In this document: in pieces, positions 15,446-27,480 of the stretch | Layout: each line of letters begins with the position of its first letter | Numbering within the stretch: position 1 is the stretch's first letter | Assembly (NCBI GenBank): GCA_025642075.2 | Contig: JAODUO010000061.1 | Span: 198,501-262,500, forward strand | Reading direction: 5' to 3' | Source: Ridgeia piscesae | Taxonomy: Eukaryota > Annelida > Polychaeta > Sabellida > Siboglinidae | Length of the DNA stretch: 64,000 nucleotides | Position numbers and translations under genes: made by a program | The notes under the pieces: model-generated | Databases searched by the model: none | Seen by the model: the letters and a program-made list of their open reading frames with translations, nothing else | What the model was told of the DNA's origin: nothing

Positions 15446-18400
15446 TATGCCAGCAACAGCAATAACAACTTAACATAAATAACATGTCACATGCAATGCA
15501 CTTATGTAATTTATTTAAATCAAAGTGTATGGTCTTTATTTGATGTAGCAGTGTAATTCCTCTGAAGCTATACAACCCAGCTGTTACAAATATACTAAAC
15601 TATTGCAAAACAAACAGGAATGGTCCATTTATCGACACAAATTCCTCTTCAGTTGCTGACTTTCCTGCACTACTCACATTTCCTTCAACATAGCTACAGT
15701 ATGCGAGAAGAAACAAAAACAAAAATTCACGAATTAACAAGACACCAAGGTATCCATTAATCATCCAGGCAGCTGATATGTAGTGTACTTTTATGTACGA
15801 CAGATATTTTTTACGCCATTCGAGGCAATCCCGATAACTCCACTTTTCTGGGGCCTTTAATCTCGCCTGGCTAACCGGTTAATTTTCTTGGATTTCCAGG
15901 CCCTTTAACTGCACACGCTGACTTCTTTGAGTCTGCGTGGGCGCCACAGCCACATCCACAACCACAGCAGCGACAACACGCTTCCTCCTCCTGTCCCAAG
16001 GGGGCACTAATAAGCCTTGTATGTCATGTCGTCCACGTAAATGTTCCCAGAATCCCCTCACGTGACAAGTTCAGTGGCGCTGTCACATCTTGACAACCAT
16101 GTGTCGGCGTGCCACTGAGGGCAGGTTTGTTTTCCACGATCGTTTAAGCTGATTATTGCACTCAGCAATGTGATCTGTATAATTGATCTTCAAAGAGAAC
16201 GTCGAACCCCGCAGCAACAGACAAAACCCACATTTCCCACGATCCGCATAAAACGATGTCCTTCATCTGACCCACACAAGTCATTAGGTGGCTTATGTAA
16301 TCTTAACCAAAAGACAGACACAACATTGTTTCGGAAAAATAAGATATAAATTATTTTAATGTTAAATACTGTTTATTGTCTAGACCAATTTCCAATAGGC
16401 TAGTTCATAATATGCTTGCTTTTTAATTCACTTTATTTTAAAAATAATGTCTAAATTGCATGACAAACAAACAGTAGCAGGGGTGATACTAATAACTTGG
16501 TTAATAATTTAAGTACAACTGTAAAATGCCAGCAACATTTAACCTTGTGCAAAATCCCTAACCCCCACCAAATTGGCTTATTAAAAAACATTAAATCGAT
16601 TTAACATCCAAACAATTGTATCAAAAAGTAATCAGTTCCCAGATCACACTAAAGGGCAGCATCTTGTCAAATACAATAGCTTGTTGGCTGGGTGCCACTG
16701 CCATAGATAATTTATTATAAATTTACAGGCAATTAGAACTATGCCGAACGTGCCGAATTAAATTCAATATTATCAAACAAATATTGATTTTTATCACAAA
16801 TCTGCGTCACAGGTTTCCCAAATTGTCACTTTGGGCCACCATGTAGATGTCTATTATGGTAAACATGAATAATTATTTTTAGATTGGCACGTTATGTGTG
16901 AAATACACACGTATAGGGTGTCAGTCAGAATTAAGAAAGATATTTTTACCCATGCTCCAGCTGAGGTTTTTGGGTACACTGTACTGAAAGAATTACGCTG
17001 TGCTTCATCATGAAATGAACATGGCACCCGCCTTCTTTCAATGCAGGACTTGTGGCCCAGAGTTACTGGTCGACTGTGTCCAACTGGCCATCTGCCACTT
17101 TGTTAAATGTGCGGACAGCGCAATTTGTAACCACAAGTGTTACGTGTCAAGAGGGCAGGCCCTTAAAGGATGTAATTGACAGCAACACTGTCAGTTTTTT
17201 GTTTTACACGTCCGGTCCCATCCCGTCTGCACAATCACAATGGAGTTAATGGTATTCCGTGTTAGACATGACTGCTTCTGCAGTTTAGCACATCGGATGT
17301 GATGGAGAGAATCTTTGTTTTAATAACATCATAAACAAGTAAGATGCAAAATCAAAAGTTTGAGAGATATATACGACCAAATAAAATACGTCATAATGTA
17401 TCTGCCAACAAAACCTAAATTTGCAATGATCACAGAATAGATCAATCATTGCCCAAATTTCAGTTAAGAGATCAGTTTCGTACGATGTATTCGTGATAGA
17501 TTTTGGACGTTTATCTGATTTTATAAATTAATATATACACTTTGTGAAAATTACAATAAAGCAAACTATGCTGTTATAATATAGATGTACAGAACTATAA
17601 CATTTGCAACTACACCTGTATGGAACATGTAGATAAAGATCATGTCATGTATGCACATTTATCATTTCATATGCCAAGTGACAATGAAAAATGATGGTGC
17701 ATATATAGTGTAGATAACACTAACATCTGATAAACAAGCCCATGTTTCACATTATTCTACATAAAATTAATGCTTAACATAATAGATTTATACCACATTG
17801 CATATACAAACAACGTAGAAATGACCACGTCTTTCCGATACGCCGTTAACCTGATTGAAAGCGTGCTGCTAGATAACGGGTTATGGCTTCAATCTTCGCA
17901 CGTAACATTCTCGTTGCCTGGTTTTGGAGCCGTGCATCAGCGGCACTGCTGGCTAGATCAATAGATGTCTGTTTGGACTTCTTTCACGCAGATGTACAAA
18001 CATCGAAGGGCCATGCATGAGCATCAGCGACTAAGACACCTGATGTAAATTTTCATTCCACCAGCAGACAGATGGCTGGGCTGTCCATAATGTCAAAGAC
18101 GGAGGAATGCTGGCCAGGAGAGATGTATACGCAGAAAAACAGCACATCACATCTTGCTGAATGCCACCGCCTCGATAACACACAAGCAAGATTAATGCAG
18201 CGTTCTTGCATCTTGTGAGCCAAATTATTTAGGCTTTTGACATGAAAATTAATTGCCTAATTTATCATTAGTGAAATTGTACATTTTTCAATTCATTATG
18301 TACAAGTAATAAGTATATATCTGAAATTTTTCACATGAACATATTGCCTAAATGTTCTTGAAAATTGCTTGGAACTGAATGAGATCGACAAATATGCTAA

Positions 18401-18450
18401 AAACTTTGAAAAGTTTGAGCAACACAATTTGTATCACACTTCCAACTGTC
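15446..18450. other. Non-coding stretch, no supported gene
   Basis: This probably lies downstream of, or inside a long intron of, the minus-strand gene that starts at 26660, but I find no exon with the required phase. A slightly GC-richer block at 15840-16130 has a pyrimidine-rich acceptor-like TTTCCAG at 15893-15899 and an open plus-strand frame after it. That is too weak to call an exon. The segment 18170-18300 (ATGAAAATTAATTGCC, then TTATCATTAG) looks like a constrained non-coding element. That is an impression only. Confidence 0.4.
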
Positions 18451-21400
18451 TGAAGTAACACATCCACTGTTAACTCACAACCAGAATAACCTTTTTCATA
18501 GAAGACATCATCACTGAAGTAACACATCCACTGTTAACTCACAGCCAGAATAACCTTTTTCATAGAAGACATCATCACTGAAGTAACACATCCACTGTTA
18601 ACTCACAGCCAGAATAACCTTTTTCATAGAAGACATCATCACTGAAGTAACACATCCACTGTTAACTCACAGCCAGAATAACCTTCTTCATAGAAGACAT
18701 CATCACTGAGTAACACATCCACTGTTAACTCACAGCCAGAATAACCTTTTTCATAGAAGACATCATCACTGAAGTAACACATCCACTGTTAACTCACAGC
18801 CAGAATAACCTTTTTCATAGAAGACATCATCACTAAAGTAACACATCCACTGTTAACTCACAGCCAGAATAACCTTTTTCATAGAAGACATCATCACTGA
18901 AGTAACACATCCACTGTTAACTCACAGACAGAATAACTTTTTCACAGAAGCATCATCACTGGAGTAACACATCCACTGTTAACTCACAGCCAGAATAACC
19001 TTCTTCATAGAAGACATCATCACTGAAGTAACACATCCACTGTTAACTCACACCAGAATAACCTTTTTCATAGAAGACATCATCACTGAAGTACACATCC
19101 ACTGTTAACTCACAGCCAGAATAACCTCTTTCATAGAAGACATCATCACTGAAGTAACACATCCACTGTTAACTCACAGCCAGAATAACCTTTTTCATAG
19201 AAGACATCATCACTGAGTAACACATCCACTGTTAACTCACAGCCAGAATAACCTTTTCATAGAAGCTCATCACTGGTAACACATCCACTGTTAACTCACA
19301 GCCAGAATAACCTTCTTCATAGAAGACATCATCACTGAAGTAACACATCCACTGTTAACTCACAGCCAGAATAACCTTATTCATAGAAGACATCATCACT
19401 GAAGTTACACATCCACTGTTAACTCACAGCCAGAATAACCTTCTTCATAGAAGACATCATCACTGGAGTAACACATCCACTGTTAACTCACAGCCAGAAT
19501 AACCTTTTTCATAGAAGACATCATCACTGAAGTAACACATCCACTGTTAACTCACAGCCAGAATAACCTTCTTCATAGAAGACATCATCACTGAAGTAAC
19601 ACATCCACTGTTAACTCACAGCCAGAATAACCTTTTTCATAGAAGACATCATCACTGAAGTAACACATCCACTGTTAACTCACAGCCAGAATAACCTTTT
19701 TCAAGAAGACATCATCACTGAAGTAACACATCCACTGTTAACTCACAGCCAGAATAACCTTTTTCATAGAAGACATCATCACTGAGTAACACATCCACTG
19801 TTAACTCACAGCCAGAATAACCTTTTTCATAGAAGACATCATCACTGAAGTAACACATCCACTGTTAACTCACAGCCAGAATAACCTTTTTCAAGAAGAC
19901 ATCATCACTGAGTAACACATCCACTGTTAACTCACAGCCAGAATAACCTTTTATAGAAGACATCATCACTGAAGTAACACATTCACCGTTAACTCACAAC
20001 CAGAATAACCTTTTTCATAGAAGACATCATCACTGAAGTAACACATTCACTGTTAACTCACAACCAGAATAACCTTTTTCATAGAAGACATCATCACTGA
20101 AGTAACACATCCACTGTTAACTCACAGCCAGAATAACCTTTTTCATAGAAGACATCATCACTGAAGTAACACATCCACTGTTAACTCACAGCCAGAATAA
20201 CCTTTTTCATAGAAGACATCATCACTGAAGTAACACATCCACTGTTAACTCACAGCCAGAATAACCTTTTTCACAGAAGACATCATCACTGAAGTAACAC
20301 ATCCACTGTTAACTCACAGCCAGAATAACCTTCTTCATAGAAGACATCATCACTGAAGTAACACATCCACTGTTAACTCACAGCCAGAATAACCTTTTTC
20401 ATAGAAGACATCATCACTGAAGTTACACATCCACTGTTAACTCACAGCCAGAATAACCTCTTTCATAGAAGACATCATCACTGAAGTAACACATCCACTG
20501 TTAACTCACAGCCAGAATAACCTTTTTCATAGAAGACATCATCACTGAAGTTACACATCCACTGTTAACTCACAGCCAGAATAACCTTTTTCATAGAAGA
20601 CATCATCACTGAAGTAACACATCCACTGTTAACTCACAGCCAGAATAACCTTTTTCATAGAAGACATCATCACTGAAGTAACACATCCACTGTTAACTCA
20701 CAACCAGAATAACCTTTTTCACAGAAGACATCATCACTGAAGTAACACATCCACTGTTAACTCACAGCCAGAATAACCTTTTTCATAGAAGACATCATCA
20801 CTGAAGTAACACATCCACTGTTAACTCACAGCCAGAATAACCTTTTTCATAGAAGACATCATCACTGAAGTAACACATCCACTGTTAACTCACAGCCAGA
20901 ATAACCTTTTTCAAGAAGACATCATCACTGAAGTAACACATCCACTGTTAACTCACAGCCAGAATAACCTTATTCATAGAAGACATCATCACTGAAGTTA
21001 CACATCCACTGTTAACTCACAGCCAGAATAACCTTCTTCATAGAAGACATCATCACTGGAGTAACACATCCACTGTTAACTCACAGCCAGAATAACCTTT
21101 TTCATAGAAGACATCATCACTGAAGTAACACATCCACTGTTAACTCACAGCCAGAATAACCTTTTTCATAGAAGACATCATCACTGAAGTAACACATCCA
21201 CTGTTAACTCACAGCCAGAATAACCTTCTTCATAGAAGACATCATCACTGAAGTAACACATCCACTGTTAACTCACAGCCAGAATAACCTTTTTCATAGA
21301 AGACATCATCACTGAAGTAACACATCCACTGTTAACTCACAGCCAGAATAACCTTTTTCATAGAAGACATCATCACTGAAGTAACACATCCACTGTTAAC

Positions 21401-22744
21401 TCACAGCCAGAATAACCTTTTTCATAGAAGACATCATCACTGAAGTAACACATCCACTGTTAACTCACAGCCAGAATAACCTTTTTCATAGAAGACATCA
21501 TCACTGAAGTAACACATCCACTGTTAACTCACAGCCAGAATAACCTTCTTCATAGAAGACATCATCACTGAGTAACACATCCACTGTTAACTCACAGCCA
21601 GAATAACCTTCTTCATAGAAGACATCATCACTGAAGTAACACATCCACTGTTAACTCACAGCCAGAATAACCTTTTTCATAGAAGACATCATCACTGAAG
21701 TAACACATCCACTGTTAACTCACAGCCAGAATAACCTTTTTCATAGAAGACATCATCACTGAAGTAACACATCCACTGTTAACTCACAGCCAGAATAACC
21801 TTTTTCATAGAAGACATCATCACTGAAGTTACACATCCACTGTTAACTCACAGCCAGAATAACCTTTTTCATAGAAGACATCATCACTGAAGTAACACAT
21901 CCACTGTTAACTCACAGCCAGAATAACCTTCTTCATAGAAGACATCATCACTGAAGTAACACATCCACTGTTAACTCACAGCCAGAATAACCTTCTTCAT
22001 AGAAGACATCATCACTGAAGTAACACATCCACTGTTAACTCACAGCCAGAATAACCTTCTTCATAGAAGACATCATCACTGGAGTAACACATCCACTGTT
22101 AACTCACAGCCAGAATAACCTTATTCATAGAAGACATCATCACTGGAGTTACACATCCACTGTTAACTCACAGCCAGAATAACCTTCTTCATAGAAGACA
22201 TCATCACTGGAGTTACACATCATCACTGGAGTAACACATCCACTGTTAACTCACAGCCAGAATAACCTTCTTCATAGAAGACATCATCACTGGAGTAACA
22301 TATCCACTGTTAACTCACAGCCAGAATAACCTTCTTCACAGAAGACATCATCACTGGAGTAACACATCCACTGTTAACTCACAGCCAGAATAACCTTCTT
22401 CATAGAAGACATCATCACTGAAGTAACACATCCACTGTTAACTCACAACCAGAATAACCTTTTTCATAGAAGACATCATCACTGAAGTAACACATCCACT
22501 GTTAACTCACAGCCAGAATAACCTCTTTCATAGAAGACATCATCACTGAAGTAACACATCCACTGTTAACTCACAGCCAGAATAACCTTCTTCATAGAAG
22601 ACATCATCACTGAAGTAACACATCCACTGTTAACTCACAGCCAGAATAACCTTCTTCACAGAAGACATCATCACTGAAGTAACACATCCACTGTTAACTC
22701 ACAGCCAGAATAACCTTCTTCATAGAAGACATCATCACTGAAGT
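18451..22744. repeat. 64-bp minisatellite, about 67 copies
   Basis: A near-perfect tandem array of a 64-bp unit that begins tgaagtaacacatccactgt, continues taactcacagccagaataac, and ends in a cttttt/cttctt-catagaagacatcatcac segment. Variants include tttttcaagaagac (loss of the internal 'tag' context), gagtaacac (lost A), gaagttacac and gccagaa/accagaa. The first copies at about 18425-18530 and a short aberrant junction at 22209-22232 are the most diverged points. It lies 1.8 kb beyond the splice donor of the minus-strand gene at 24512, so it is probably intronic. It is not a CRISPR: the copies are contiguous with no spacers. Confidence 0.97.
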
Positions 22745-24174
22745 GATTCTGCTTCCTCAAAATAATTGCTATATTTTATAATTTTTATTATGCATACAAG
22801 AAAGAAATATTGCTAATAAAAAGACCAATGTTCTGACAAAATAAATACATCATCTTCATTTAAGTATTACTGATATGTAGACATATGTGCAAATGCAAAG
22901 ACAGGGGGTCACGACACAGGAATCACGACTGCCTAATTAGGGGCAGTTGGCAGACAACTATCTCATCATAGGGACATCGAAACCGACACTATCTATTACC
23001 TGTCCATAATTTATACAGAATCAAATTATCCTGATTGCGGTGTCGCGCCAGCCTCGGACTGGCACACCTGTTGACACAAGACAGGGACGACATTTGTTTG
23101 CACACAAAAACAAGCCAGATTCAGAAAAAAGTGAAACAATGTAATTAAACCTGCAGAAAAAAATAGCAATTGTGCAGAAAGTGGTTCGCATTGGTGGAAT
23201 CATCACGACGCGTGCACAGATATGAACGACAGCGTCTGCAAGTTGGGTGCAATTAATTATGTATATACGGACTGCCCTGGATAGATCGATTTGAGATGAA
23301 ACGCCATGTGCCAGAATCTAAATTCACGGAACTGGACAAGTTTTAGTGGCCAGGTTACTAGTGGGCCATTAACCTGTGCATCTAAACCAATTTCTGTGAT
23401 TTGGCAGCTGGGATTCTGATTCTTAAAGACTATAAATTCACAACATTATCACCTGCATGGTCCATCTATTGATCTAAGCTGCAATTTGGGTCCCATCAAA
23501 AGAATTTTGTATCCAGAAATATTACTGTGCAAGGAGATTTGTAAATGGCGTTATTAATTTATAAACAAAACTTATTTCATCTTATTGTTATGCCTGGAAC
23601 AGGGGACAAACAACTGTGCAATAAATGGAAGATAATTTGTGAATAACAAAAAATAACACACGTGTATGAGTACAGCAGCTTGAACATGTAACATGTTTTA
23701 TCACCATTTATTTATATAAACATACTCGAAAGTCAACTAGATAAAATATACCATCACCTACAAAATGTATGGTTCTATTTTAATCTCAATTAATCTTACA
23801 ATCATTCAACCAAACCTGCTGTTGGATTAGTCTGTTTTGTCACTTGATGATATTGACAATTATTTTGACACGAGGCACCTACTTGAGTACTTCAAGCAGA
23901 TTTAAAGAATGCATTATTCAATGTGTTTTGAAACCAACGCAAACCCGTTGTCAGTGCTGACTGAAATCTCTCGTGACTTTGAAGTATGAAATGTTGCTAA
24001 TTTCCTGTTTTAATATTCTACGTTAACAGTGATTGCAGTGCTGAAAATTTCCCTGAAATGCAAACTGATTATGCCAGTTTGATTTTAAAAGATATCAAAA
24101 CAATCATGGCTGCCTCAAATGAGACGTCGCCAGCCTACACTAGGTTGCAAATAGTTGCACTAGTTCAGCAAATT

Positions 24175-24214
<40 letters not shown>

Positions 24215-24511
24215 TATTAATAAAAACCATCACATCACACTGAACAATGACAAACAATCACAAGTAACATTAACACCACACACAAATACTTACACACTTA
24301 ACAACTCAAACTATTAAAAATCCCAAAATATGTAATGTTTTATGTAATTAAAATCCCTGATAAACATACAAATATTACAAAATTAAATTACATAGATTAT
24401 TGAGAATAAAACTCTGAAAATTAAACCAAAAATTTTAATTGACTTAATTAAACAAGATTAATGTTTCGTGTAATATTATGTATAAGAAACTAAAGTACCC
24501 CGGTAACTTAC
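22745..24511 (-). other. Probable intron of the minus-strand gene at 24512-26660
   Basis: This is AT-rich sequence immediately after the splice donor GTAAGT (minus strand, 24511 down to 24506). It contains a compound TA/CA microsatellite at 24172-24213 and no recognisable exon. The coding frame of the neighbouring exon runs on into this intron for 21 codons before a stop, which is read-through and not protein. Confidence 0.6.
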
Positions 24512-26660
24512 CCTGAGTACTTGGGACACTTTCCCGACTCGTGCTGTGTTTGGCTTTGCTCATTCCAGTGTCCAGCGACACACTGCTCTTTGATTGGCCA
24601 ACGCCACTGTCCAGCGACTGTAAGCTGTTGCGTGATTGGCTGCCCCGCACTTCCTGACTCGTCAGGTGACCGCTGCTATGGAAACGCGGTCGTCCAAGGG
24701 TGCTCGTTTGTACCTTTGGGGAGGCGGATTTGGGTGATCGTGGGGGTGGGGGCAGGGTGCGGCGATGCATGTCCGTTGTCACTTCCGCATGGACGTCACT
24801 GATACTCACATTGCCGCCCTTGATGACGAGACTGGGTAACTTTATCTTGTCCCTACGACGTTCTGGTCTCTTTGCCCCACCGGGACTTGTGCATCCATCA
24901 GCGGTGTCGATGGATGACGAACTTGTGTCCATTGACGACGTGCTTTGACTGTTTGGTAACTTCTCGCCGAGCTCACGTGAGGGCGTGCGCAGTGGTATCC
25001 CAAGTGTCTGTGCCTCCTTCATCACTTCCGCCCAGGACATGTGGGTCGGCTCATCGTCCGTGGAGGTCGCCGATGACGCGGATGTCACTGAGATACTACG
25101 CATCATCTTGACGTTGTAGTTGACGTCGGCCTCCCCCTCCTGGATCGTGTAGTTGCGGGAAGGAAGCGGTGGGATGTTGTCCTCACACTCCTCCTCTCCC
25201 GTTTCATCCCCCATCTCTCTCGGTTCATCTGGAGAGGTCACGACCCCCGACGACGAATCGTCAGCGCCCTCTTCCTCGAGAAGATTCGACGACTCACTCG
25301 CGCTCTGAGACTTTATTGGGCCCTTCGGTACGGACGCGTAAAGCTGGCTGAAGGATGAACTCGGGCAGTCTAGACGGTGCTCCGTCGTCTTTCTGTACAC
25401 ACGCTTGTCATCGTTCACAAATATATCATCACTGTCACTGGTGACCAGAACCTGCTGGCCTGCCATTGGTTGGCTGCTATCACATGACACATTGCCTGCG
25501 TCTCCTTCCGTTTCCTTTGTCACTGCCTTCATGCTGACAGTCTTCACTTTAGGCCTAGTGTCGCTGGCACCCGCCTTTGACAACTTTCTGCTTGGTGACT
25601 GGTAGGCCACGGCAACGTCCTCTGGCACCTGCACCTCTATGTCGCCCACAATGGTGTAGTCTGCTTCCTCCCCACTCTCAGCCGTCGAGTTCTCACTGTC
25701 CCCACTCGTCACACTCACTGTACCAGTGCTGTTGATGCTCGAGCATAACTGTCGGCTCCGGCCGGCTGGACAAATGTCAAAGGTGTCACCATTGACCGGG
25801 TGGTGAGAGTCCTTGCTGAGATTACCCGCACCAATCTTCTGGTTGGTCCTTATCGGTTCTACACAGACTGCATCATCGTGTGAACTGTCCTTGTCCTCAA
25901 GGCGGCGCGCAGAACTGTTTGGAGCATCCTTTTTTGTCTCACTGGTTGATGAGTTCTCTCCCGGGGGAATCTTAGGTTGTTTTATATCGTCATCTCGTAC
26001 CTGCATCTTACTGACGTCCTTACATACACTGTAGCCACCACCAATGTCTACGTCGTCTTCCTCTGGTAGCGGCTGTGGCTTCTGACACACACAGTTTGAA
26101 TTCACAGCAACCTTTTCTTTGACAGCGGCTGATTTAGCAATTATCATATGAGGTGGTGCAACAAGAGGAAGATGAGATGTGTCTGGCGTTGGCAGGCCCT
26201 CTCTAGCAGATGCTTCACTAGCAGTTCTCGAGTGCCAGGTCTTCACTGGGGTCTGATTCTGGGAGTTGACATCCTCGCAACTCACCTTCTTCGTTGGTGT
26301 AGCACAGGAATGCACCGATTTATCCACTGTTTCATCTCTGACACTCCTGTTGCCACAGTATCGCATTGGAGAGCTCACTGGTGTACTGCCAATGGTCGCC
26401 GCAATGTTGTTGTGGATGCCATTCAAGTGAGGGCCAACACCGATGCTGTCACCATTGTGGTTGACATGCGAATGTATGTCACCGTCAGTCGACAGGGTGT
26501 TGTTGACGTTTGGTCGATCATATGACGTCGGTACATCATTGACACTCTTGAGACAGACGACTTCTTTGTCGTCTGTGTTTTGTGCAGAAAGATCGTAACT
26601 ACGGCCTTTGCGCAGCTTACGCCTGATTATCGTGAATACGTTTGGCGATTTTGTCGTCAT
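24512..26660 (-). CDS. Large 5' coding exon of an unrecognised Ser/Pro-rich, probably disordered protein
   Basis: One exon encodes the first 716 complete residues, starting at ATG 26660-26658. It ends at a consensus donor (CAGG|GTAAGT), which splits codon 717 after its first base (phase 1). The product begins with a basic segment (residues 12-20, IIRRKLRKG) followed by SYDLSAQ. It is otherwise low-complexity, rich in Ser, Asp, Glu and Pro. Possible interaction motifs are PPLPSRNY (497-504) and LPPPPRSPKS (636-645), both SH3-ligand-like. A predicted amphipathic stretch, MSWAEVMKEAQTLGIPL (541-557), is preceded by a Ser/Thr run. KLPSLVIKGGNVSISDV (607-623) looks locally ordered. There is no signal peptide, membrane segment or known enzymatic domain. 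The start is supported by the lack of an upstream in-frame coding extension and by a CpG-rich 5' region. The composition resembles scaffold or adaptor proteins, but I do not recognise a family. Downstream exons are not found in this window. Confidence 0.85.
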
Positions 26661-27480
26661 TTTGGCAAATGACGGTAGCGCGTATCAATATCAGTGACAG
26701 TCTATTTTGGTTGTCATTTCTTGCACGATTTTTTCTTACCGGAATCAGGTCGAGCAATCCGGTGACGATGCGGTGTAATTGTAGCAGTGTCAGTCAGCGA
26801 TGATGTCGCGTCGCCACGTAAATTCATCCGTAGCAACACACGTCTTCAAAATTCCGATGCGCAGCTTTTCGCATGCGGAAGTGTCTTGAAGTGGGGCACG
26901 ATCGACGATGCACAACAACATCGACCGTCCGCACGACTAAATCAAGTCGTTGGAAGGAACGGATGTTGATCGTGAAGGGTCGCCGGTCAGCGGGATCCGC
27001 TGGCTGACGAACGGAAGACGCGAAAATTCTAACATCCACCGTCGCAATCGGCCGGAACCCGGCTGTCAACGACAGTCACGAAATGTCAGTTGCGCCGAAT
27101 CGGTGCCAAACGCCACTCTTCCTGCTTCGAGTCATTCCCCGCAGCTCTGCATGCGCGCTATGGCTTCGGCCGCCTTATTATGCAGATCGATATGTCAGAA
27201 CTTGTCAGAAGTATCATCCAATACGCTCTGCCTACTTCCTTCTTTTGACAATAGCGGTAATACATCCGCAATTTTAATCGTCAGTAATGACCCTTGTTTA
27301 CCTCAGCCTTACTCGGGGTTGTCTGCAGCGAACGGATGTGACTTACCATTTTCACGGCCGCCGTCGGGTCAGAAACACGAGTAGTTACACGCCCACTCGC
27401 TACGCGGCGCTAAATCACATCAACACGCCACGGCCGTTCCCGCGTTAGAGTCGCTGTCAGGGAACATGTGGGCTCACGTC
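26661..27480 (-). promoter_or_regulatory. CpG-rich 5' UTR and promoter-like region of the minus-strand gene
   Basis: The roughly 800 bp upstream of the ATG at 26660 are markedly richer in G+C and CpG than the AT-rich flanks. They contain a GCATGCGCGC NRF1-like motif at 27149-27158. Several open frames on both strands here are by-products of this composition. The exact transcription start cannot be read from sequence alone. Confidence 0.5.

Noticed and set aside
14800..15575. Tyr-Ile rich proteins
   Set aside because: Reading frames of a TA microsatellite.
18451..22744. CRISPR-like array
   Set aside because: Repeats are contiguous 64-mers with no unique spacers, in a clearly eukaryotic gene context.
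24521..26525. Plus-strand open frames across the 716-residue exon
   Set aside because: Antisense shadows of the real minus-strand exon.
26824..27384. Arg-rich open frames in the CpG-rich region upstream of 26660
   Set aside because: Overlapping frames on both strands caused by low stop density in GC-rich promoter DNA; no splice sites support them.
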